Shown here piece after piece: positions 11,919 through 23,900 of a DNA stretch of 64,000 bases (the stretch's first letter is position 1; every line of letters begins with the position of its first letter). The notes below the pieces were generated by a model that saw nothing but the letters and a program-made list of their open reading frames with translations, did not search any database and was not told the DNA's origin. The position numbers and the translations under genes were made by a program. Source of the stretch: Bombyx mori. Lineage: Eukaryota; Arthropoda; Insecta; Lepidoptera; Bombycidae. The stretch lies in the NCBI RefSeq assembly GCF_030269925.1, contig NC_085117.1, positions 9,300,731-9,364,730 of the forward strand. Direction: 5' to 3'.

Positions 11919-14900
11919 ATGCTGAATTCATGTGAGTATTATAAAATTTATTATTATTTTTTTGTTTCAAATACCTAACAATTATAATGAAATATTAATA
12001 ATATTTTATTAGTTTTTCGTGGTCTTCTTCGTACCGAAGAGCTGCCGACCAAAGTCCTCGACGTGCGATCAGACAACTACATCTCACGACCAGTTCACTA
12101 CAGGGAAGATAGTATGTTATTGTATGGTCCGAAAATACCGAATGACGGTAAAAATCCTAAAGATAAATATTACGAAATCGTTCTATACAAACCGTTTACA
12201 GAGAATTTACATCAAATGTACAGGTCAGTTCATAAACGCGATTATTAATTTTTAGTTGCTATTTTATTGTATTCTTATTGTTTTTTTTTTTTTTTCCTAC
12301 CTAAGCTGAGAGCCTTGAGAGGCTATTTCAGCGTAACCCTAACTTTTGTAGGTGAGCTCACGGGGCTCAAACCTGATGACAAGCTTATTGTGAAAAAAGC
12401 TTGTTGTTGCTTAAGTGTTCTTAAGTACCTTAAGGAAAACCGCACCGTTTAACCTTCCTGCGATTTTGGTGATTTAAAATATTTCTTTACGAAAACCTAA
12501 TTTCATTACATAATTTAATTACAATTCGTTTAAAAATATTCAGATACATTTCTAAGATAACAAAAATTCTTTATGTATTAATAGATAACATAATAGCACG
12601 GTGTTCTTTCAATCATCTCAACTTCGTATTTTCTCACAATTTGTGCAGCTCATATTTATTATAAAAAAATTATATTAAGCAGTAAAAAGTAAACTTGTCC
12701 TGATTTATAACATGTAATTTCTATTTACAATTCAAAACTCAAATCAAAATGTAAGTCTTCTATATTCATTCCAGTCAATCAAGTGATTGTCAGTTAATTA
12801 GTGGGTATCCAATAAGTAAGATGATGCTTACTCCCCCTACCTCTTCCAATGTCAAAATACTTACTTAGTTTTCCTAAATAGTTAAGTTTCATTTATTGTT
12901 ATCATTTCAAAGATAAATCTGCACTTAAAATCTGATTTTTTTTATATTAAAATTAATATCATTGTTGCATCTATTTCTTAGACGTATCTTGAGGTGGCCA
13001 AGAAAATGAAAAAATACGTTTACTTCTTCAAATACTTATTATATTATTTTTAATTATTTTACAAATATAGAATTGAAATGCGCGTCCATCTTTTTTCTTC
13101 GTGTCATAATTTTTTAAAATTTTGACAATTGGTGTCACTATTGCGTTTCCTGTTTTGTGATTGGTTCGTGCGATATGACGTCATCGTTGGCCAATCACAG
13201 CCATCAATGTATGACGTGACGTTGATTCGTTAACATGCTCCCGGCCTTGGAAGCACCAGGTTCCAACAATTGGAGATGATCATTCAGAGACCCAGCAGCT
13301 GCTATCGTGCGTAATCATTCTTCATGTAAAGGAAGCGGACAGATTTTGGAGAATGCCCGTCTCACAATCCCATCCGCTTTGCGAATATCAGCCACATGTG
13401 AGTCGTCTATTATCAAAGGCGGCAATCTGTGCATTTGGACAACAAAATTTTATTGATATGTCAATACAGATTTATTTGAATATAATCGTCTCCTTCAAAG
13501 AATACGGTTCAAAACCTGCATTAAATAAAGGTTAATAGTTAACCTGTTATTTATCTAAGATGTCGTTCCGAAGAGTTTTGTGACTGCCGATGGAATACAA
13601 AGTCAATAATTCGTTTTTCTGATTTACCAATCATTGTCCAAAAGTCAGATTGCCGCCTTTGATAATAGTCGACTCATGTGACAAGCTGTCTTTGCCTGGA
13701 TATGTTTTGATAATTCGTCCCAAGCTCCATTTCAATGGCGGTAAGTTGTCATCTTTTATAAGAACCAACATGTTTTCCTTGAGCTCACCCTTATGTTGGT
13801 ACCATTTGCTCCTGGTTTGCATCTCTGACACGTATTCTTTAGCCCAGCGGCTCCAGAAGTGCTGGCGGATCTGTTCAATTCTCTGGTATCTGGTAAGTCG
13901 ACTAGCCGGAACACCGTGAAGGTCATCAGGTACAGGTGGAGTTAGCGGACGGCCAACCAAAAAATGAGCTGGGGCAAGTGGAAGAAAATCCTGTGGAGGA
14001 CATAGGGTTTAAAGGTCGGGAGTTGAGGACAGCTTCAACCTGCGATAGTACTGTGCTCATTTCTTCAATGTAAGGTGTGCGTTGCCAACCACATGCCGCA
14101 AATGATACTTATAGCTTCTAACACCAGCCTCCCATAAGCCCCCAAAATGACTAGCATAACACGTTATCAATCTAAAATTTATATTTTGAGAAATCGCGTA
14201 TGCCTTATTGTCATCTGAACAACAATTTAAAAACTTTGCGAATTCATTCATTGCGCCTACAAAGTTGCGCCCGTTATCGGAGTATATTTCAATAGGTTTT
14301 CCTCGACGTGAAATGAACCTCCTTCAGTGCCAGCAAATAAGCATCTGATGAAAGGTCGGTCACAAGCTCGAGATGTACGGCGCGTGAAGCAAAACATATA
14401 TACGATTTTTGTAATCTTGCTCCCCTACCCCTACGATTTAAAATGAACACTGGTCCTGCATAATCCACTCCACAGCGTAAGAAGGGAAAACCTGGCTGCA
14501 GCCGTTCTCGAGGCAGATTCCCCATTATGGGATCAATGCACATAGCATAGCGCGATATGCGTATGTTAATTTGTAATGATAGGCAAGAAACAAATCGATT
14601 CCAAGGAACCGGTTCATCCCAATTAAGCTTCAACAGCCAACATTTTTGTAATAATATCTTAGCGATAGTAATAACTGGACTAATTAAACCTAAGGGGTCA
14701 TAAATTTCAGATAAAATAATGCGTTTCGTAATAATGTTGGCATCATACTTAATTTGCGTGTAAAAACTTTATTCACCTAACTTGTTATTCCATCCAATAC
14801 CTTTTTTTTTTTTTTTGTCTGTAGGAAATCGCCGGACTTCCGCCCTTCACTGGGGATGGAGGGCGGGGCATGTCGGAGTCGAACCGACTAAAACCTCCTG

Positions 14901-17900
14901 TCTCTCAACAACCAACGTCCAAACCTCGCATGAGACAAAACTCATGAAAAGGCAAAGGGGGGAAAGTGAAGCGTTTAGTGCGGAGCACATCTCTCCCATC
15001 ACCCTCCCCCTCGGGACGCCGGACTAGCGGTAGTCGGCGCCACGACTACCAGCCCTCTCGGTCGGCAGGCTATCCGAAGCGCGCCTAGATGGCGCCGGTT
15101 AGAATGGTCTATCCTACGGAATACCCCGCTGGGTTAGAACCAGCGTGGGTTGAGGATAGCCGGTCTTCGATCACCCGGATGCTCATGCATAAAACGCTTG
15201 CACGTCGTCTTCTTAGGCCCCCTTCGCCGGTCCCCAGGCCGACATGTGAGGGGACCCGAAACACTTAGAGGGCCAGGGCTTGGGCGATATCCGCCTCCCT
15301 GGCCCCCGCTCGACGGCGGCGGGCCTGTGCGTCTCTCACGCGCCCCGCCGCCTCCTTCTGCGAGATGGTGCACTCGCAGAAGTCGAGCATCGCCTTCCAC
15401 GACTCGTCGTCACCGAGCATCGATGCCACAACACTCGGCAAAGACAAGTCGTTTCCTATTTTTGCGACGAGGACACGGCGCCACCCCTCCCTCCCATGCG
15501 GGGCAGGCGACGAGCGTGTGCTCCGCCGTGTCCAAGTCGCAACCACAATGGTGGCACTCTGCCGTCGGCTCGGCTCCGATCCGGTGCAGGAACTCATCGA
15601 AGCAACCATGCCCAGTGAGCACCTGCGTGAGCCGGAAAGTGAGGCGTCCTCTGTCACGATTCACCCAGTTCACAAGAACCGGGCGAATCGCCTCGACGGT
15701 CCTACGACCAGCCGAAGGATCGGCCAGCCGTCTGGACCATGACTCCAGCCCATCCAATACCTAAAGTTTTGTTTTGAACACGTTATCTCCTGCTAGACCG
15801 AGGTTTTTTGTAACATTTTGAGCATCGTCATTATCAGCGCAGTTAAAGTTAAAAATCCATTTACGTAAAATTAAACAAGCCGATTTTAAAACCTTATCAG
15901 TTCCTTCGCAAATTTGATTTAATCTTCAAATACTATTTGCACTGCAAATTAAGTCGTCCACGTAAAAATTATCATTAATAGTTTCTTTCACATACGGAGC
16001 CTCATACTCTTGCGCTAATTGTTTTAAACATCTACAGTCTACAGCTTAAAAACGGTGCCGAAGCGGTACCATAGGTAACAGTATTTAATTGATATACCAT
16101 GAGTGGTTTGGAAGGATCGTCTCGCCACAGGATCAGCTGATAATCTCTTTCATCATCTTCTATAAGTACTTGACGGTAAATTTTCTCTATGTCTGCGCAA
16201 GCCATATACCTGTTTTCTCGAAATCTAAGTAAAATCGCGATTAAGTCGCCTTGTATAGCTGAACCGATCATCTGCAGGTCGTTTAATGATAGCCCCGAAG
16301 TGGAAGCCATACTAGCTACTACTCGAAGACTACACGCAACTGGTAGTAGTGAAATGTTCTCGAAACACACCGTGATGAGGTAAAAAGTAATGTGGTGTTT
16401 GATAACTACACTCGGGTGCAATGAAATCGCACATCTGTACATTTTTTGAAAAATATTATTTACTTCTTTTAATTTAAAAAAATACATATATTTTTTAACA
16501 TAGGGTTAAAGGTTAGTTCAATACCTATTCAATGATACCATATAAGTGGAGATAAGGTTACTTTCTTGAGGAAAATAAAATACAACAACAATTTAATCTT
16601 TATTACAAAATGATTACTCAACTAAACCGTTTAAAATTTGGGGATTCATAAAAAAAAACACAAAAAATACTGAAATATCATTTATTAGTAACAAGTATTG
16701 CCCCCTCTTGCCCGAATTACAGCTTCACACCTATTCCCCATCGACTCTATCAAGTTTCTGATAAAGTCTTGTGGCATGGCGTCCCATTCCTCTGAGCGCA
16801 TTTTGTAGCTCCTGGAGATTAGCTGGAGCACTATTTCGACCTCTAATTTTTCTTTTTAATTCATCCCACAAGTGTTCAATCGGATTATGGTCCGGGCTCC
16901 GAGCTGGCCACTCCATCACGGGTACATTTACTTTTTGTAAGTATTGTCTCACTATCGCAGCGGTATGAGGTCTTGCATTGTCATGCATAAAAAGGAAGTT
17001 ACTTCCAATTAAACGGCCAAATGGTACGACATGTTCTTGTAGAACTTCCTCTATGTATCGTTGAGATGTTAGACCTCTTGTTTCTCGCCTAATATTGGCC
17101 CCAACGATGAAGACAAGCTCTGTTTTTCGTTCGAATGAGATACCTCCCCAGAACATACACGAACCACCGCCGTATGCTACACGTTCTATGATGCAACATT
17201 GGGAAAATCGCTCTGAGCGCCTTCTGTAGACCCTTCCACGTCCATCATTATCATGAAGACACATTCTGGACTCGTCTGAGAACAGGACTGCTTTCCACTG
17301 ATCGGCTGTCCAGTTGACGTGTTCTTGTGCAAATCGAAAACGAGCCCGGCGGTGAGCTGGCGTCAATTTAGGGCCATTTGCTGGCCTATGCGCAGTCAAA
17401 CCACCTTCGGCAAGTCTCCTTCTGACTGTCCACGTCTGACTACCACTTCACGCACCTGTTGAAGCTGCTGTGCAAGTTCAACGGCAGTCAAACGACGATT
17501 TCGCAACGCTGTCGTTACAAGAAATCTGTTGTCGCGCTGTGTTGTAGCTCTTGCTCGACCAGATCCTCGTCGCCTTTCAAAGCCACCAGTCTCCCGATAG
17601 CGCTGGTACACACGACGAACTGAATATCGGCTGATATTCAGTTGTCGAGCTAAAGCACTCTGGTTCTGGCCCGCTTCAATTAGAGCGACGACTTGAGCGG
17701 CTTTTTCCGGAGTAGTATCCATCTTTTTCAGACAAATGCAATTGGAGTCACTAGAGGTCTTATCAGGTTAAGCGTTGGCTTGCAACTGATGACGTTTTAC
17801 ACAAAACATGCCTTTTTATACCTGCAGTTGGTCTTGCAAACTGCAGTGAGTTGTGGGAGCAATTTTTGGAGTTTGCTGTTGTCGTTTTGTTTCAGCAGGC

Positions 17901-20900
17901 AGGTAAACTTATCATGTCTTATATGGTATCATTGAATAGGTATTGAACTATCCTTTAACCTTATGTTAAAGATTATATGTATTTTTTTAAATAAAAAAAA
18001 GTAAATAATATTTTTCAAAAAATGTACAGATGTGCGATTTCATTGCACCCGAGTGTATATTGCAATGAAATTTGGATGTTAACTGGTTACTGAATTGCTT
18101 TTTATTATTGTCTGTCGCGCTATATACGCCTGCTATGTGATACTATAAGTGTTTCCAAAATATCCGCCCTATTCCTGAGAAACTGAAGTAAGTCATTTAG
18201 TTGAACTACAGTTTTGGTGTTATTGGTTGATGTAATTAAACTACACTTTTGCTGTTCCCATTCCCGTTCGGTAATGGAATCTAATTTTGTGACAATGATG
18301 TAAATGATTAACGTATCCCAATACTCTGTAGGTTCCCCTAAAAGCTTTAAAGCGCGGAGGTTTTTTTAAATATTATCAATTAATTTGCGTAATTGCACTG
18401 GTGATTCTTTAGTAAACGATTGCATGGTAAACATGGATTTGACATGATTATGTACTAATAGTTTCGTATTATCAAATCGATTTAACAATAGTTCCCAAGC
18501 AACTTTATAATTATTAGCAGAGGAATCTATGACCGATTTAGCGTTACCGGACAAAGACGATTTTAAATAATGAAATTTTTGAATTTCTGTAATTGTTTCA
18601 CTATTATGTATCAATGACAAAAATGTATCGCGGAACTCTAACCAGTGCTCATATAAGCCGTCAAAGGTGGGAACAGATATAGTGGGTAATTTAATGCTTT
18701 GGGAACTTGTAATCGGTGGTTCAGACATCATACCTTTTGAATTTTCATCAGCGGTGGTCAGACATTCGGCAAGGGCAAGAATATTATAACATTTTTGCTC
18801 GGAATCTTCACGCGATTCTAACTGTTTTTCTATATCAATTTCTACACTAATGTCTTCTATTTGAGTCTGAACGAGGTTAAAATCATTCATTAAACTTTGC
18901 GATCCTTCCATCCGCAGTTTTAGCTCGGTTAATTCTACACTTTCGAATGAATTCACATATTTTCCAAAGTTAGTCAAACGACAATTAATAGATGCGCGTT
19001 TTCTTTTAAGATCTTTCATCAATAATTCTAACTTATGATCTGATGTAGCCATTGTGGAAACAAGTAAATGGTGGTGTACTTACAGTTTTTAAATAATAAA
19101 ACAAAACAGCTGCTCAATATTAGCGAAAGTACGTACGTTCGCAAAAATGCAAAGCAAAAAAGGTTTAAAAAAAGCACAGTACTATATACGCGAAGGGGAA
19201 AGGTTTAACATATTTTGGTTAGCACGCCTTGCCAAAGCACTGTAATCTTGCGAATCTGGTGAGATTTTCCGAATTTTCCTTTTCGAAGGCCGATGCGTCT
19301 CTCAAGTAAGCGTCTGGTTCAACTTAATGGATGATCCGGCTCGAAGGACCAATGAAATGTTGCGTCTATTTCTTAGATGTATCTTGAGGTGGCCAAGAAA
19401 ATGAATAAATGCGTTACTTCTTCAAATACTCATTATATTATTTTTAATTATTTTACAAAATTACAAAATTGACATGCGCGTCCATCTTTTTTCTTCGTGC
19501 TATATTTTTTTTTTAATTTTGACAATTGGTGCCACTATTGCGTTTCCTGTTTTGTGATTGGGTCGTGCGATATGACGTCATCGTTGGCCAATCACAGCCA
19601 TCAATGTATGACGCGACGTTGATTCGTTAACAATCGTATAAATGAATGTTCATGAAATGTATAAAATGTATTTTTTTTTATAAAAAATGGTAAAAAAATT
19701 CAATGGTGTTATAATAATAGACAGGGTTTTTGCTCATAATATAGATTTCGACTGGGTCCATAGCATTCTTATGTAGCAAATATGCATTACACCAGTATTT
19801 TACGCCTTACTTTTCTATATGGTGGGCTGACACACTGAAAGCCGGTAAACTTGAGTAGTATAAAACTTTTAGCTGGTGATGAAATGGAGGATAATAAAAA
19901 TTTGTCTTTAAAACTGTTTTTGATTTCAGTTTACTTCGGTCAGAAACTCTTGAGAGTGCAGAAGAAAAGTTCATAGTGTTCAAAGAAAGAATACCCATTT
20001 TTATACAAATTACCAAAGATGTAAGAATATTTTCTTATTATTATAAATTGAATTGTTTGACACCTTTATGGCAACACTCATATGAATCACACACCACATA
20101 ATTATTATATAATTTATTCAATTATTTGTATTTAAACACCATTAACACTATTAAAATAACTAGTTAAATAAAATCATGACTTTTCCATCTTCAAGATGCG
20201 GAAGCTCCTAACATTAAATTCGACTTATACCTATAGGTAAAGGCAAAATATCTGATGCCCTTATGGATTCATTTGTAGCTCATAGTGCTTCGGTGTTTTC
20301 ACAAAATCACCTAAAAATATCTATATCGTAATTTATCTTTAGAATACCCATATTTGTTCCGATTTAGACAACATAGCCTTCCTATGCTGTTGATTTTTGG
20401 CTTCGTATTTATTTTTTGGTCATAAACCCATTGTTATCCATATATGGTATCCAAAATTGTTTATAAGCTGTAAAATCTAAAAGATTTTCTTGTTCAGAGC
20501 AAATGATGCTCACAATGACTCAGCATCTGCTCGTTCAAATGGAATAATTTCATTATGAGGTTCTGGAAAATTTTAAATCCAGCTGTTTAATTGGTAGGTG
20601 TACTAGCATCAATCAATGGTTACTCATTTATATAGAATTTAATAAGTCATGCTATTATATTCATGTAGATTCTTGAAAGTTTAACAATTATGAACTTAGA
20701 ATTAATTTACTGTTATTATTGAAGTAACGCTACTACTAATGAAATAAAAAGAGTACGGAATTTTGAGATGTGAAGCAGTTATTGTTTTACGAGAAAATTT
20801 AAACTCAATTCAAATGGCATTTTATATGAATTTGGCTGTGTGATGTCATACCAGAATAGTACTTCACTATCAATTTCCGAGCGTTATACCAGCGTATTAC

Positions 20901-23900
20901 CATCACAGCCCAGCAGTTAAGTGAGGCGTACTGTAAGCCTTGATTATTGATTTTGCCACAAAGTACTCATGTGTTTCAATTTGATGGCCGAATAGTTGTT
21001 ATACAATACTATTCAGAACAGTCACTTTGTGATGTCAATGACAATCATGCTCTTTTTATGTATACATTTATTTCAATGTGCCAAAGTGTGATTGAATTTA
21101 TGTCCTGAAATTCTCTCCAAGATGCAGAGCTACTTACTTTAGGAGTCAAGGTAATTTATCGACGTAGCACGCCTTTAAGGCAAAAAGTATTTATTTTAAC
21201 GTATATCAGTTAATAAAGTATTATTTTAATGTGCCTTTAGAAATACGTGTCCATAGTTGATTTCCCAGTGCCTCTCAAAGTGTGCACCAGCAGTGTTGAT
21301 GTCAAGCTGTCGCGACTAGGTCGACGACACAGATATGAAGTTTTGTAAGAATCAAAATATTTAATATGGTTCGTGTATTTACAGTGTACCGTTTCAACCC
21401 TACAAAAATTATGCGATATTTTGTCGGAGCATCAGTCGTGGACAATAGCGCATTTGATAGCGCACTTTGGCCTGTATGAACACTTGACTCATGCGGCGGT
21501 AAAGAAACACATCAATGAAATCGATCCAATCACGGGAGCCACGCCTTTGATGGTGAGCCAAACGACCTATTCACATTGAACGAAATGTTTTAAACGGTCC
21601 ATGTGTTTTTATATTGCTTTATTAATCATATTAGTCTTGATATACACGTAGTTTCACGCAAAATATAATGTTAAATGCTTTTTTTATTGATTTCGAAGGC
21701 AGATGATCGTATGATCTGTCTGTCCGATGGTAAGTGGTTACTGTCACTCATGGTCGTCTGGAATGCCCGGGGGTCACAGCCAAGCCCCAGCCCGTAGCTA
21801 AACAAGCTCCTGTTTGTCATATTATAAGGGGAGGTTCAGGACAAGAAAAGAAGCGGTAGACATGTGGTACAAGAACTTTTTACTGGTGGTAGGAACTCTT
21901 GTGAGTCCGCGCGGGTAGGTACCACCACCCCGCTTATTTCTGCCGTGAAGCAGTAATGCGTTTCGGTTTGAAGGGTGGGGCAGCCGTTGTAACTATACTT
22001 GAGACTTTAGAACTGATATCTCAAGGTAGGTGGCGCATTTACGTTGTGGATGTCTATGGGCTCCAGTAACCACTTAACACCAGGTGGGCTGTGAGCTCGT
22101 CCACCCATATATGTAATAAATAAAAAAAATAAAAAAAACACCGTTCAAAGTGGAACTACTCTTTACATTAGTAGGAGAACCCACTATAGAAGTATTTTTA
22201 ATCTTTTATATACTCCTTAAACTCGGATAATCATCAAGTTGTACGTCACAGGTGGCCCTGAAGACATCGTGCTTGCGAGTCGTACAATGTTTGGTGTCGC
22301 ATAATTGCTCTCTGGACACGATTGATGTTGATGGGAACACAGTCTTTCACTACGCGGCAGCTAGCAACAAGGAGATAATTAATGTAAGCATTGAAGGTGT
22401 ATTTAATTAACCAATTACCGTTCATTTGATTTGTATAGTCATTAGGGAATTTTTTAAGGCTTTTGGTCGTCCTGCTCATTTCTGGAATGTTGTTTTTGTA
22501 TCACGATGAAGTGCCAGTGAACTATTCTGTGTTGTTTTACACGTGTAGGTATAAAAATAGAATACATACCGGCTGTTAACAATTGTTCGAATTAATTTCG
22601 AAACTTCGTAGTGATTTAATCGAATATGATTCGTAATTCGAATAAATTGATCGCTAAGACATGAATTTCTTTTTTTTTTCGGTCAGCTGATCCTACGATA
22701 TTTCCGCGGAGCACGCGGGGTATGTGAGACTATGTCAGCAGACACGCCCTATTCTATGATTTGCCATACAGACTAGTCGAACCTTTTCGAACGTTTATGC
22801 GATAAGATCGGAGCTCTACTAATGTCTCAATCGTTGTTCGTCTGCTCCGTACTAGATGGCGTTGGAGAGGTCATTTGGTGCAGTGATTTCAATACCATGT
22901 AGTTACGGATATGGGCTTGATGCCATCCTAGGCCCTGTTTATTGCGCCGCCCTTAATATTAGAATGAGTTTTATTAATTTTGATCCAATATTTCAATATA
23001 AAATTTTAAATAACGTTACAATAAATAGTATAAAAATTATAAAAATTAATCTGAACTGAGACCTTAGAACTTATATCTCAAGGTTGGAGGCGCATTTACG
23101 TTGTAGATGTCTATGGGCTCCAGTAACCACTTTACACCAGGTGGGCTGAGAGCTCGTCTACCCATCTAAGCAATAAAAAAAATGCGCGTCGCACAGATCC
23201 TGGCCAGTAAAACGTCTGCGCCTCTGAACGTGTACAACCACCAAGGCTACACGCCGCTGCACATGGCTTGCCTCGCGGACGCGCCTGACTGCGTGCGCGC
23301 CCTCATGCTGGCTGGCGCCGATGTTAACCTCTCCGCCGCCAAACGTTCCACAAGCACCTTACCGGGTATGTCCTGTCTATTTTTACCTTTTTTTTTATGC
23401 TCATAGCCTTGAGATGCTATTTCACCCTAACTTTTGTAGGTGAGCTTACGGGGCTCAAACCGGAGAGTTGCTAATACTGACCCTAGCAAGAGCAGTGCTT
23501 CGCAGAATCTACCACCGGATCGGAAACGCGTCCCACTGAGAAGATCCGGCGAGAAACTCAGTGGGCTAAATTTCTAACGCGAACTTGTTATGCGTTTTGG
23601 CCTGAAGGGTGAGCCGTTATGCAGTACAAATGAGATTTATATGATTCGAGGTGGGCGGTGGCTCCTCCCGATCTACTAACGGTGCTTCTAGGTACTTCAA
23701 GCACCGGTCACCGTTCTCGTCGAACCCGTCGCTTGCGACGAAGGGCTCGACGAGTAAATTAACTCTCAGACACAGCCCACTGAGTTTCTCGCCGGATCTT
23801 CTCAGTGGGTCGCGTTTCCGATCCGGTGGTAGACTCTGCGAAGCACGACTCTTGCTAGGGTTCGTGTTAGTAACGTCGTCAGGTTTGAGCCCCGTGAGCT

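Larger units (their letters stand above)
12963..19632 (-). mobile_element. BEL/Pao LTR retrotransposon, defective, with nested insertions
   Basis: Two similar LTRs (12963-13235 and 19358-19632, TGTTGC...TTAACA) bound a minus-strand element in PLA2G6 intron 2. The flanks ATCAT and ATCGT look like a 5-bp target duplication with one mismatch. Inside the right (5') LTR, the sequence reading TTGGTCCTTCGAGCCGG on the minus strand resembles BEL/Pao leader regions. Remaining domains in element order are gag (18060-19052), RT (about 15765-16487), integrase (14057-14633) and the pol C-terminal domain (13631-13960). Little sequence separates gag from RT, so the protease region has been lost. Three elements are nested inside: Tc1 16409-18055, LINE 14803-15749 and MITE 13400-13675. 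Confidence 0.9.

Noticed and set aside
14830..14900. tRNA-like sequence (GGTTCGACTCC on the minus strand)
   Set aside because: No acceptor or anticodon stems can be drawn around it, and it lies inside the 3' UTR of a LINE whose boundaries are fixed by a 13-bp target duplication.
15150..15764. Long plus-strand ORF of 204 codons
   Set aside because: It is the GC-rich antisense shadow of the R1-like LINE pol; the minus strand has the recognisable zinc-knuckle-like protein.
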